DNA of 8,942 bases from a bacterium. Lineage in GTDB: Bacteria > Oederibacteriota > Muellerivitia > Muellerivitales > Muellerivitaceae. Shown piece by piece: positions 1-6,751 of the stretch (position 1 is its first letter; each line of letters opens with the position of its first letter). Location: NCBI GenBank assembly GCA_025980505.1, contig JAICXI010000051.1, positions 1 to 8,942 on the forward strand, read 5' to 3'. Under the pieces are notes generated by a model, which searched no databases, had not been told where the DNA came from, and saw only the letters and a program-made list of their open reading frames with translations. The position numbers and the translations under genes were made by a program.

Positions 1-24
1 AAGTTACAGGAAAGAGGGGCATGG

Positions 25-51
25 TTTTCCCGGCCCGGACGCCGGGGAAAA
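25..51. terminator. terminator-like hairpin downstream of the HAD gene
   Basis: The left arm TTTTCCCGGC (25-34) pairs with GCCGGGGAAAA (41-51) through about 10 base pairs, with one bulged G and a 6-nt loop. It begins 6 nt past the stop codon of the leftward HAD gene. That position suits transcription termination. However, neither strand has a run of T after the 3' arm, so it is not a textbook Rho-independent terminator. It may instead stabilise the mRNA 3' end. Confidence 0.4.
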
Positions 52-57
52 GCGGAG

Positions 58-795
58 TCAGTTGGGCAAGGGGTCCAGGACGGCCGAAAGGACCTTGGCG
101 GAATCGCAGAAATCGGGGAAGGCGAAATCGGGCTTTTCCGCCAGCAGATCCTCCAAGCTGAAGGGGCCCGTGGCCACCGCGATGGTGCGCACCTGCAGGT
201 GCCGGCCGCAATGGATATCGTTGGGCGTATCGCCGATAATAACGATTTCTTTCTTGGAGAATTTGTGCCCGGTTCCGGCTTCCGCCGCGGCCAATGCCCT
301 GGCGGGCAGTTCGGAACGCTGGCGCGCGTTTTCGCCGAAGGCGCCGAAGGGAAAATAACGGTTGAGGCCGTGCGCGGACAGCTTGATGCGGGCGCCCTCC
401 TCGAAGTTTCCGGTAAGGAGCCCCAAAAGCGCGTCCGGACGGCCCTGCAGGCCTTCCAGCAGTTCCTCCACACCGGGCTTCAACAAGATGTAATCGGGCC
501 GGGTCCGGACCTTGTCCGCCAAAAGGTCCAGGTAGGTGCGGGCGATCAAGGGGAGCATGCGGGCGATGGCGGGCTCCGCCAGGCCGTTTTGACCCAGGAT
601 TTCGTAGATGATCTGGGTGTCGGTCTTACCGCCCATGCGGTATTGGTGCGTGGAAATGGCGCGGGAATCGCCCGCTTCATGGAAGGCCTTTTCCATGGCT
701 TCCCGGAAAGGATCTTCCCACAGGCTGCGGTCCGTGGAAAGGAGGGTGCCGTCGATGTCAAAAAGGACAAGCCGGGCGGGTCGCATCAACGGCAT
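58..795 (-). CDS. HAD-superfamily hydrolase, phosphoglycolate phosphatase-like
   Basis: This 245-residue protein is a probable cytoplasmic Mg2+-dependent phosphatase. All four HAD motifs are visible. Motif I is DIDGT (13-17), with D13 as expected nucleophile and D15 as acid/base. Motif II is the Thr of LLTGN (T128). Motif III is probably K138. Motif IV is GDTPND (188-193), with D189 and D193 as metal ligands. Residues 20-100 between motifs I and II form a helical cap (C1 type), as in phosphoglycolate phosphatase and PGMB-like members, and the length fits that group. The substrate cannot be read from sequence. The chosen ATG (793-795) has no Shine-Dalgarno site and is directly preceded by an AT-rich heptamer repeat. 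A second ATG at codon 4 also lacks one. The fold is certain from the motifs, and the closeness to phosphoglycolate phosphatase is inference. It may be transcribed separately from the genes upstream. Confidence 0.9.
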   Translation of the reverse strand: MPLMRPARLVLFDIDGTLLSTDRSLWEDPFREAMEKAFHEAGDSRAISTHQYRMGGKTDTQIIYEILGQNGLAEPAIARMLPLIARTYLDLLADKVRTRPDYILLKPGVEELLEGLQGRPDALLGLLTGNFEEGARIKLSAHGLNRYFPFGAFGENARQRSELPARALAAAEAGTGHKFSKKEIVIIGDTPNDIHCGRHLQVRTIAVATGPFSLEDLLAEKPDFAFPDFCDSAKVLSAVLDPLPN

Positions 796-816
796 TTTTG
801 AATTTTGAATTTTAAG
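796..816. repeat. tandem heptanucleotide repeat abutting the HAD start codon
   Basis: Three consecutive 7-nt units are present on the plus strand: TTTTGAA (796-802), TTTTGAA (803-809) and the variant TTTTAAG (810-816). On the coding strand of the HAD gene this places two TTCAAAA units directly before the ATG, where a ribosome binding site would normally lie. AT-rich heptamer arrays like this are prone to copy-number change, but whether that affects expression here is unknown. Confidence 0.7.
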
Positions 817-839
817 CTGCGGATTCCGGCCATTTTCAC
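809..839 (-). promoter_or_regulatory. weak candidate promoter for the HAD gene
   Basis: Reading the minus strand, GTGAAA (839-834) and TAAAAT (814-809) could serve as -35 and -10 hexamers with a 19-nt spacer. Initiation would then fall about 7 nt before the ATG and give a nearly leaderless mRNA. That would agree with the missing Shine-Dalgarno site. The -35 match is poor, the spacer is long and the region is AT-rich, so a chance match is quite possible. Confidence 0.2.
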
Positions 840-997
840 CCCGTGAAATTCATGTTTTAGAAGCACCGCCATCAACCCCTTCCAACCCAAAGCTCGTCCG
901 ACTCGCTTCGTCCGCCCAGGGTGGCAGGCCAAGGCGCGGAATGAAACGAAGGATTCCCAACGGACAACCGCCCGGTCCATAAACTCAAAATTTTAAT
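817..997. other. intergenic spacer with AT-rich borders, no supported gene
   Basis: This stretch separates the HAD gene from the small secreted protein gene. A 64-codon open frame crosses it on the minus strand but has no Shine-Dalgarno site or recognisable domain, and it runs into the heptamer repeat. The two borders are AT-rich and partly inverted copies of each other: AATTTTAAG at 808-816, and CTCAAAATT at 984-992, which reads AATTTTGAG on the other strand and matches at 8 of 9 positions. The GC-rich interior has a repeated GTCCG core at 897-901 and 910-914. It may be an interspersed intergenic repeat, but this cannot be shown from one copy. Confidence 0.4.
834..848. promoter_or_regulatory. 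TTTCAC-N3-GTGAAA palindrome, possible operator
   Basis: Perfect 6-bp inverted arms, TTTCAC (834-839) and GTGAAA (843-848), are separated by CCC. The palindrome lies 38-53 nt upstream of the HAD start codon and overlaps the weak -35 candidate. Its size and spacing fit a dimeric regulator site, or a small hairpin if transcribed. No regulator gene is nearby, so the role is only a suggestion. Confidence 0.3.
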
Positions 998-1510
998 TTA
1001 CTTCAGGACGCTTCCATCGGTGAAGACGATCGTGCGGGGATAGAAGGCCTGCTTGACCTGCTCCAGCTTCACTTTTTGCAGCCTTTCGAAGACCTTCGGG
1101 CCCAGGCGGTCCGGCGTGATGTCCCAGTTCACGCCCACCACTTCCCCGGGCGGCAGGACCGTGGTGGTTTCCAGGTAGATGTCCGCGATGGTTTCCCCGA
1201 AATAAGTGGCGAGGCGCAGGGTGCCGCGCACCGCGTGCATTTCCCTTCGGGTCTGGTTCTTAAGCTCGCACTTGAGGGTGATCTTCCGGGACTTGGAGTC
1301 GAACAAGCCGCTGACGTCCGAAACCACGTCCGCGCCCTTATCGTAAACCCAGAACCGCAGGGCCTTGGCCATTTCAGCCCGGACCGCAGGCGAAGGCCCG
1401 GAAGGGACGGCCCTTTCCACGGATTTAGCGGGAGCCGTGCCCGCCCAGCCGAAGGCCAGCAGAAACGCCGCCGAAACCAGCCGGCCCCGCCTCGCGCCCG
1501 GGATTTTCAT
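998..1510 (-). CDS. small secreted protein of unknown function with a beta-sandwich-like domain
   Basis: This 170-residue protein has a clear Sec signal peptide: a basic start (K2, R7, R8, R10), a hydrophobic core from about 11 to 26, and an APA|K cleavage site after A28. The mature protein is about 142 residues. Its central part (75-130) alternates beta-strand-like segments and contains LKCELKNQTRR and ATYFGETIADIYLETT followed by LPPGE. The C-terminus reads PRTIVFTDGSVLK. This pattern resembles small beta-sandwich domains in which an N-rich strand and an FGE turn precede an FxDG-type ending, but I do not recognise a named family. A lone Cys (C81) is not in a lipobox, so it is not a lipoprotein. 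The start is supported by AGGAGG at 1517-1522. It lies 48 nt after the ThyX-like gene on the same strand, so co-transcription is likely. A GC-rich inverted repeat (GGCGGC 1527-1532, GCCGCC 1545-1550) sits in that gap. Confidence 0.75.
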   Translation of the reverse strand: MKIPGARRGRLVSAAFLLAFGWAGTAPAKSVERAVPSGPSPAVRAEMAKALRFWVYDKGADVVSDVSGLFDSKSRKITLKCELKNQTRREMHAVRGTLRLATYFGETIADIYLETTTVLPPGEVVGVNWDITPDRLGPKVFERLQKVKLEQVKQAFYPRTIVFTDGSVLK

Positions 1511-1516
1511 TTTCCG

Positions 1517-1522
1517 CCTCCT
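1517..1522 (-). promoter_or_regulatory. strong Shine-Dalgarno site of the secreted protein gene
   Basis: On the minus strand AGGAGG lies 6 nt before the ATG at 1510-1508. It fixes the start codon and gives this downstream gene its own efficient initiation signal within the probable operon. Confidence 0.8.
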
Positions 1523-1558
1523 CGCTGGCGGCCGATCGTCATCCGCCGCCCGCCGCCT

Positions 1559-3166
1559 TCAGATCACCCGCCGGTATTCGTTCAAATCCTTCTTCCAGAC
1601 CACCACGCCGCAAAACCGCTCCCCCTCGGGGCATTTGGGCAGGGTTCCGGCGCGCGCGCGGAGCCCGCAGGGGGGCAACAGCCACTTGCCGATGCGGGGA
1701 TGGATCTCCCGCACCTGTTGGGCCTCGTCCACCGAAGCCTTCCAGATTTCCTCCTGGGCGTTGTAACAAAGCCGCATGGCGTGCTTATGGTGCAGGTTCA
1801 ACAGGTCCGAGGATTCGGTGAACCGCACCGCCACCGCGTTGGGCAGGAGATAGGAGGCGAATTCATCCGGCACCCCTTCCTTTTTCAGTTGGGCGATGCC
1901 GTCCCAGGTCCGTTCCATGATTTCGCCGAATTCCCCGGCCAGGGCCGGCTCCTGTTCCAAAAGCACCGGCACCAGGTAATCGGGTTCGTCCAGGGCCAGC
2001 GCGTTCAGGAGGGGGCGGGAAGCCGGCGTCATGCGGTGCCGTTGGTCCTGGGAATCGCCGGTGTGGGATAGTTTCTTGCGGAAGGTGTAATGGGGGTGGA
2101 AAAGCGCCCGCGACAGCTTGCTGTGGGTGGTGACGTTCAGGGTCTCGCCCAGGTACTTGTTTTGGGCCGGGTCCAGGGCCATTTCGATGGCCTTGTCGTC
2201 GGACAGGGCCGAGGAAGGCAGGCCGAACACTTCCCGGACCGCCGCGGCCAGCATCTTTTCCCCTTCCTTGGAATAATCCACCAGCTTGGAAGTGCGGCCC
2301 TCGAGGGAGGCGTCGAATTCCAGTCGGAAGTCCTTCCGGGAAGCCGGCGTGGCCCGGAAAGCCTCCACCATTTGGGCCTCGACGGTGGACTCGAAAGGCA
2401 GGGGTTCTTCCAGGATGGCCCGATATTCGGGGGCCTCCCGCAGCACCGCCTCCACCATCTTGCCCACCACCCACCGCTGCTCCAGCGGCGCGTCAAAGCT
2501 CTGGCACAGGCGCCAATAGCGCATAAGGGTCAGGCCCGAAACCGTGTGGTACAGGTAGGCGAAGGTGGCCACCGGCAACACGTAACGCGCCACTTCCTGC
2601 GCCTTCTTTTGAACGGCCGTGGCGGCCTTTTTGCCGCCCAGGTCCGCGTGGCGGAACCGGGCCTGGTATTCCCGCCCCACCAGGGGCTTCAACTTTTCCG
2701 TGAGGGACTGGTAGGCCCGGGTCTGGAACGCCACCGTTTCCCGGTACACCCGCTCGGCCCCTCCGGCGAGGGGCGGCGTGGCCACTGGGCTGGGGTTGAC
2801 CGTCACGTAACGCTGGGAGACCTGCTCCGAATTGTAGAAGGGGTGGCTGTGGAGGAAGCTCCAGATGAACTGGCGGGACACGTTCTCCAAGGCGAACTGG
2901 AAATAGGCGTGCTGCAGCGTGGTATGGTGGCCGGCCTTGTAGATGGAGCGCGCCAACTCATCGCGTTTTTGGCGCCGTTCCCCGCGTTTTTCCCCGTCCA
3001 GCCCTTCGCCCGCCACTTGTTCGGCCGTCACGATGCCCTTGCTGGAATAGCAGGTGCGGGCCGTGGCCACCGCGTTGTCGAAGGGCCGGGAAAAGGCGTT
3101 GACCAGCGTGACCTTTGGCTCGGCGGAAAGGAAGGAGGATTTCGGGATTTCAATGAGTCCAGGCAT
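1559..3166 (-). CDS. tandem-domain FAD-dependent thymidylate synthase (ThyX)-like protein
   Basis: This 535-residue protein is about twice the length of a usual ThyX and appears to contain two ThyX-like halves. The N-terminal half begins VTLVNAFSRPFDNAVATART (19-38), continues with GHHTTLQH (79-86) and SRQF (97-100), and has an SQRYV segment (117-121). It ends in ARYVLPVATFAYLY (193-206), matching the layout of ThyX. The C-terminal half shows THSKLSRALFHPHY (347-360), QRHRMTPAS (375-383), LLPNAVAVRFT (440-450) and AQEEI (470-474), again the ThyX order. ThyX makes dTMP from dUMP with methylenetetrahydrofolate and FAD. The canonical RHRX7S signature is not intact in either half: the first half has HSH with eight residues before the Ser, and the second has RHRM after the expected point. 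Activity is therefore uncertain. The tail has spaced cysteines (C500, C512, C519) that could bind a metal. The ATG is preceded by a moderate GAAGAG site. Family assignment is firm and function is less so. Confidence 0.8.
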   Translation of the reverse strand: MPGLIEIPKSSFLSAEPKVTLVNAFSRPFDNAVATARTCYSSKGIVTAEQVAGEGLDGEKRGERRQKRDELARSIYKAGHHTTLQHAYFQFALENVSRQFIWSFLHSHPFYNSEQVSQRYVTVNPSPVATPPLAGGAERVYRETVAFQTRAYQSLTEKLKPLVGREYQARFRHADLGGKKAATAVQKKAQEVARYVLPVATFAYLYHTVSGLTLMRYWRLCQSFDAPLEQRWVVGKMVEAVLREAPEYRAILEEPLPFESTVEAQMVEAFRATPASRKDFRLEFDASLEGRTSKLVDYSKEGEKMLAAAVREVFGLPSSALSDDKAIEMALDPAQNKYLGETLNVTTHSKLSRALFHPHYTFRKKLSHTGDSQDQRHRMTPASRPLLNALALDEPDYLVPVLLEQEPALAGEFGEIMERTWDGIAQLKKEGVPDEFASYLLPNAVAVRFTESSDLLNLHHKHAMRLCYNAQEEIWKASVDEAQQVREIHPRIGKWLLPPCGLRARAGTLPKCPEGERFCGVVVWKKDLNEYRRVI

Positions 3167-3327
3167 GGGGTCTCTTCGGTTTTTTTGTCGTCATGGACGA
3201 TGGACGGGATTATTTTAGCCGAACCAGGTGCGGAAAAAATACTTTTTCAACCTCCGTTCCAATTGCGCCCGGCCCCGCCTCTTTTCAAGCCCCCGAAGGT
3301 CCCCTCGGAGGAGCGGCTTGGCCTATA
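3167..3327. promoter_or_regulatory. divergent intergenic region between the ThyX-like and glycosyltransferase genes
   Basis: These 161 nt separate two divergently transcribed genes and should carry promoters for both directions. An AT-rich core at 3205-3250 includes TAAAAT on the minus strand (3217-3212), but no -35 element sits at a good distance. On the plus strand TATAAT (3324-3329) overlaps the glycosyltransferase start codon and so cannot drive that start. No well-spaced promoter pair is visible. The reading frame of the downstream gene stays open back to an ATG at 3193, but that start has no ribosome binding site. Confidence 0.5.
3307..3313 (+). promoter_or_regulatory. Shine-Dalgarno-like GGAGGAG before the glycosyltransferase gene
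   Basis: GGAGGAG lies 14 nt before the ATG at 3328. The spacer is longer than usual. It is still the only good site in front of an in-frame start, and it supports 3328 over the upstream ATG at 3193. Confidence 0.45.
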
Positions 3328-5190
3328 ATGGGTTTTATCACCTTGGGAAGCGAGGTCCCTTCCGGATTGAAAAACAGACCCCCCATCGGGGAAGCCGGCC
3401 TCCGCTCCTTGTTCTTTTTCCTGGGCCCACCGGCCCTTTTCCTGGTTTTCCTGGAAGCCTATCTCCTATGCCTGAACCCGGCTTTCCCGAACGACGATTC
3501 CGCTGAAACCATCACCGCCGGCGCCACCTTGGGGCTCCAGCACCCTCCCGGCTACGCCCTGGCGACCCTGGCCATGAGGCTGGAAAGCCTCCTGCCCGTC
3601 GGTTCCCCCTCGCTGCGCGTCAACGCGGGTTCGGCCCTGTCGGCTTGCGCGGCCCTTTGCCTGTTGGCCCTGGTCCTTTTCTTTTTTCGGGAGGCCTTCC
3701 CCGGAAAAGCGGGCGCGCAGGCCTGGTTTCCCGCGCTCGTGGCCCCCTGCTATCTCGCCTTTTCACCGGCTTTCTGGCGCAACGCCTTGGGCGCCAAAGG
3801 CGGCATTTACCTTTTGGCGGCCTGCCTTTCCCTGGCCCTTCTGGGTTGTCTCCTCCGGCATGAAGCCTCCCCCGCCCCCCGGAAGGCAAGGTGGCTCTTC
3901 CTTTCTTTTTTCCTCCTAGGCCTGGGCCTGGCCAACCATTGGGAAACCCAGGTGGTCTTCCTGCCGGGCTTCCTTCTTTTCTTTTGGCTCAAGCCGCGCG
4001 CCGGAACCGCGCCGGCGGCGGGGGCCTTCGTCCCGGCGCTTTTTTTCCTGGCCCTCGGCGCCTCGCCCCTCCTTTACCTTCCCCTGCGGGCCCACGCCCA
4101 TCCGGTGCTCGACCTGGGCGCGCCGGATACCTGGCGTTATTTCGCAGCCGACCTGTCCCGGCATTACGTGGCCGACCGCGAGATAAGCCTCCTGGGCGTC
4201 CTGGGGCAGGTGCTCAACGGCACCTCCACGGGGGGGCGTTTCCTCGCCCTCCTCTCGGAAATTTTGAGGGCCCAGGGCCTCCCCCTTTCGCAGCACCTCT
4301 TCTCCAACCCGGGGCCGCCCTGCCTGGCCCTGGCGGTGGGGGGGCTCCTCTTCTGGCTGCGGTCCCGGAAGGAAAGAAAGGTGCTTTTGTTCCTGCTGGT
4401 GTCCCTGTGCGTCCTTTTCCTCGCCCTGCTGTCGTCCCTCCTGGTTCCGGACCCGGACCAGGGATGGATCCTGGATAATTTCCTGCTGCCCGCCGACTGG
4501 ACGCTGGCCCTTCTTTCCGGGGTGGGCATGGGAGCGCTGCTGGGCCGCCTGCCGCGTTCCCGGGCCCGGGCGGCGGCGGTTTTCCTCCTGTTGGCGGCCC
4601 TGCCCTTCCCCGCTGCCTTCACCGCCTTCCGGCATCGGGACCAGGCAAAAGACATCCTGGCCTACGATTACGGCGTGAACCTCCTGAAATCCGCGCCCCG
4701 CCATTCGGTGCTCTTCGCCGAGGGGGACCCGGATTATTTCTCCTTGTACTACCTCCAGCAGGTGGAACACCTGAGGCCAGACGTCCGGATGATCCCCGCC
4801 TTCACCTTATTCGAGCCCTGGGGCGCGGCCCAGGTGGAGCGGCTTTATCCCGGGCTGGGGTTGACGGCTTCGCCCCGGGACTTTCCAGACCATTTCGCCC
4901 GGATCATTTACGCCTCTTCCGAGATCGTGGTCAAAAGCCGCGGCAAAAACCCGGTGGGTTTTACCTATTTCGACGGCGCCTTCCACCGCTATTACCTCGC
5001 CCGGCACCCTTCCCTGCGGTTCCGCAAATCGGGCGCCGTCCTGCTGCTCGACGATCCCTCCTTCCCGGCTCCGCCTCTCCTGCCCCTCCCGGGGTTGCGG
5101 CTGAGGGATTTTACGGACGGCCCATCCGAGGGGGACCCCTCTTTGCGGGGTATTGGGGCCGCCTACCGGGCGGCGGGACTCTCCCCCTGA
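3328..5190 (+). CDS. DUF2723 / GT117-like multi-spanning membrane protein
   Basis: From the ATG at 3328 this is a 620-residue integral membrane protein of the GT-C fold, in which a lipid-linked sugar is normally transferred on the outer face of the membrane. After a first membrane segment (27-49) comes the family hallmark: N55-D56-D57-S58-A59-E60, then AGATLGLQHPPGYAL (64-78), followed by a conserved RVNAGSALSA (97-106). D56/D57 are the likely catalytic acids in the first outer loop. Further typical pieces are LANHW (201-205), YLPLRAHAHPVLDLGAP (250-266) and WRYFAADLSRHYV (269-281). Roughly ten hydrophobic segments run to about 433. The C-terminal soluble part (about 440-620) has the usual FAEGDPDYFSLYYLQQ (463-478) and LRPDVRM (482-488). 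Sugar donor and acceptor cannot be told. The upstream frame extension to 3193 is rejected for lack of a ribosome binding site and family-like sequence. It precedes the AAA+/VWA genes on the same strand by 136 nt, with no clear terminator between. Confidence 0.78.
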   Translation: MGFITLGSEVPSGLKNRPPIGEAGLRSLFFFLGPPALFLVFLEAYLLCLNPAFPNDDSAETITAGATLGLQHPPGYALATLAMRLESLLPVGSPSLRVNAGSALSACAALCLLALVLFFFREAFPGKAGAQAWFPALVAPCYLAFSPAFWRNALGAKGGIYLLAACLSLALLGCLLRHEASPAPRKARWLFLSFFLLGLGLANHWETQVVFLPGFLLFFWLKPRAGTAPAAGAFVPALFFLALGASPLLYLPLRAHAHPVLDLGAPDTWRYFAADLSRHYVADREISLLGVLGQVLNGTSTGGRFLALLSEILRAQGLPLSQHLFSNPGPPCLALAVGGLLFWLRSRKERKVLLFLLVSLCVLFLALLSSLLVPDPDQGWILDNFLLPADWTLALLSGVGMGALLGRLPRSRARAAAVFLLLAALPFPAAFTAFRHRDQAKDILAYDYGVNLLKSAPRHSVLFAEGDPDYFSLYYLQQVEHLRPDVRMIPAFTLFEPWGAAQVERLYPGLGLTASPRDFPDHFARIIYASSEIVVKSRGKNPVGFTYFDGAFHRYYLARHPSLRFRKSGAVLLLDDPSFPAPPLLPLPGLRLRDFTDGPSEGDPSLRGIGAAYRAAGLSP

Positions 5191-5316
5191 AAAAAGCCCC
5201 CCTTGCAACGCGACTCGGGCCGCCCGTAAGATGAAACTCTCGGAAGAACGGGTCTTGATGGGGAACCTAAGCATCGGGGCCCTTCACCATTGAACCTTTA
5301 AAATCCATAAAACCCG

Positions 5317-5322
5317 AAGGAG
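5317..5322 (+). promoter_or_regulatory. Shine-Dalgarno site of the AAA+ gene
   Basis: AAGGAG is placed 4 nt before the ATG at 5327 and supports that start. The preceding 136-nt gap after the glycosyltransferase gene contains TAAAAT (5299-5304) without a good -35 partner. It also has a short CGGGC/GCCCG inverted repeat (5216-5226) with no T-run. Neither a clear promoter nor a terminator can be claimed there. Confidence 0.7.
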
Positions 5323-5326
5323 TTTC

Positions 5327-6751
5327 ATGTCCTCCCAACCCGCCACCTTGGGCGAACTCAAGGCTTCCCGTTACCCGGATTTCACCGTCAAGGAAGAGCT
5401 GGAGCGGAACCTTCTGAAGAAACTGCGCTCGGGCCAGCCCCTTTTCCCCCAAATCCACGGGTTCGATGAGACCGTGCTCCCCCAATTGAGCAACGCCTTG
5501 CTGGCCCACCACGACATCGTGTTGTTGGGGGAAAAGGGCCAGGCCAAGAGCCGCATCATGCGGTCCCTCATCCAGTTCCTGGACGAGCAAATCCCCATTG
5601 TGAAGGGTTGCGAGATCCACGACCATCCCTATCATCCCATTTGCGCGGCCTGCCGCAAGAAGCTCCACGAAAAGGGCGACAGCCTGGAAATCGAATGGAT
5701 CGGGAGAGAAGCCCGCTACGGCGAGCGCCTGTCCCCGGGCACCAAGATCGCGGACCTGATCGGCGACCTGGACCCGGCCAAGGTGGCGGCCGGGAGCCCC
5801 CTGGCCTCGGAGGAGGCCATCCATTTCGGCCTCATCCCCCGCATGAACCGCGGCCTCTTCGCGGTGAACGAATTGCCCGACCTGGAGTACCTGGTGCAGG
5901 TGGCGCTCTTCAACATCCTGGAGGAGCGCGACATCCAGGTCCGCGGTTACCCCATCCGCTTCAACCTGGATATCCTCCTGCTTTTTACCGCCAACCCCGA
6001 GGAGTACACCCGCGCGGGCAAGATCATCACCCAGCTCAAGGACCGCATCGGCGCCGAGATCCGCACCCACTATCCCCTGACCCGCCAATTGGGCATCAAG
6101 ATCATCCAGCAGGAAGCCCGCTTGCCGGGCAACGAGGAAGTGGCGCTCACCGTACCCGACTTCATGACCGAAATCATCGAGCAAATCACCCTGGAGGCCC
6201 GCAAGAGCCCCTACGTCAACCAGAAGTCGGGGGTCTCGGCCCGTCTTTCCATCGCCAATTACGAGACTATGGTGGCCAACGCCCGCCGGCGGGCCTATGT
6301 GCTGGGTGAGAAGGAAGCCGTGCCGCGCATGTCGGACCTCAATTACCTTTACACTTCCTCCGCGGGCAAGATCGAGCTGGACCCCTTCCGGGAGGAAACC
6401 GTGTCCGAGTTCCAGGTTTTCAGCAGGATCATGGATCGCGCCGTCCAGGTGGTTTTCAAGGAGCACATGGAGAAGGGTCACCTGGAAACCGACGTGCCCG
6501 ACTTGTCGGGCGACAAGCACGTGCGCGTGTCGGACCTGACCCCGGCTTCCGATTATAAAAACATCATTTCCCAAATCCCCCCCATCTGGGAACCCGTGCA
6601 CCATTTGAACGGCAAGAATTCGGAGATGTACCAGGCTTCCTGCGTGGAATTCGTACTGGAGGGCCTGCATTTGTCCGGCAAGCTTTCCCGCAGCAAGGTG
6701 GGCGAGATGGTGGACTACCAACTCACCTCGGCGCCTAAAAAAAAGAGCTGA
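5327..6751 (+). CDS. AAA+ ATPase of the MoxR / magnesium-chelatase ChlI type
   Basis: This 474-residue cytoplasmic ATPase should form a ring that works with the VWA protein encoded next to it, as ChlI works with ChlD. The Walker A is GEKGQAKS (68-75), with Ala in place of the last Gly, a form I associate with this subfamily. The Walker B region is LFAVNELPDL (177-186), where Asn181 stands where most AAA+ proteins have Asp. Sensor 1 lies in LLFTANPEEY (218-227), the probable arginine finger is DR (239-240), and sensor 2 is R306 in SGVSARL. Between Walker A and B is an insert rich in metal-binding residues: C95, H98, H100, H103, C106 and C109. The segment RYGERLSPGTKIADLIGDLD (130-149) follows it. 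Residues 310-474 form a helical C-terminal extension. True magnesium chelatase is unlikely, because no bacteriochlorophyll or cobalamin genes are nearby and the partner differs from ChlD. The substrate remodelled is unknown. The start is set by AAGGAG 4 nt upstream. Confidence 0.85.
   Translation: MSSQPATLGELKASRYPDFTVKEELERNLLKKLRSGQPLFPQIHGFDETVLPQLSNALLAHHDIVLLGEKGQAKSRIMRSLIQFLDEQIPIVKGCEIHDHPYHPICAACRKKLHEKGDSLEIEWIGREARYGERLSPGTKIADLIGDLDPAKVAAGSPLASEEAIHFGLIPRMNRGLFAVNELPDLEYLVQVALFNILEERDIQVRGYPIRFNLDILLLFTANPEEYTRAGKIITQLKDRIGAEIRTHYPLTRQLGIKIIQQEARLPGNEEVALTVPDFMTEIIEQITLEARKSPYVNQKSGVSARLSIANYETMVANARRRAYVLGEKEAVPRMSDLNYLYTSSAGKIELDPFREETVSEFQVFSRIMDRAVQVVFKEHMEKGHLETDVPDLSGDKHVRVSDLTPASDYKNIISQIPPIWEPVHHLNGKNSEMYQASCVEFVLEGLHLSGKLSRSKVGEMVDYQLTSAPKKKS

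Noticed and set aside
786..980. 64-codon minus-strand frame between the HAD and secreted protein genes
   Set aside because: It has no ribosome binding site or recognised domain, and its end runs through the heptamer repeat and into the HAD start.
3193..3327. Upstream ATG extension of the glycosyltransferase gene
   Set aside because: The ATG at 3193 has no ribosome binding site and the added 45 residues lie in the divergent promoter region; the first membrane segment starts well after 3328.
1076..3328. Long plus-strand open frames at 1076-2071 and 2090-3328
   Set aside because: They lie opposite the secreted protein and ThyX-like genes, are rich in His, Arg, Gly and Pro as expected of antisense frames in GC-rich DNA, and show no domain.
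3324..3329. Perfect TATAAT as a promoter -10 box
   Set aside because: It overlaps the start codon at 3328 and has no -35 partner at a suitable distance, so it would transcribe only an mRNA lacking this start.
5216..5226. CGGGC/GCCCG inverted repeat as a terminator after the glycosyltransferase gene
   Set aside because: The stem is only 4-5 bp with almost no loop and no T-run follows.
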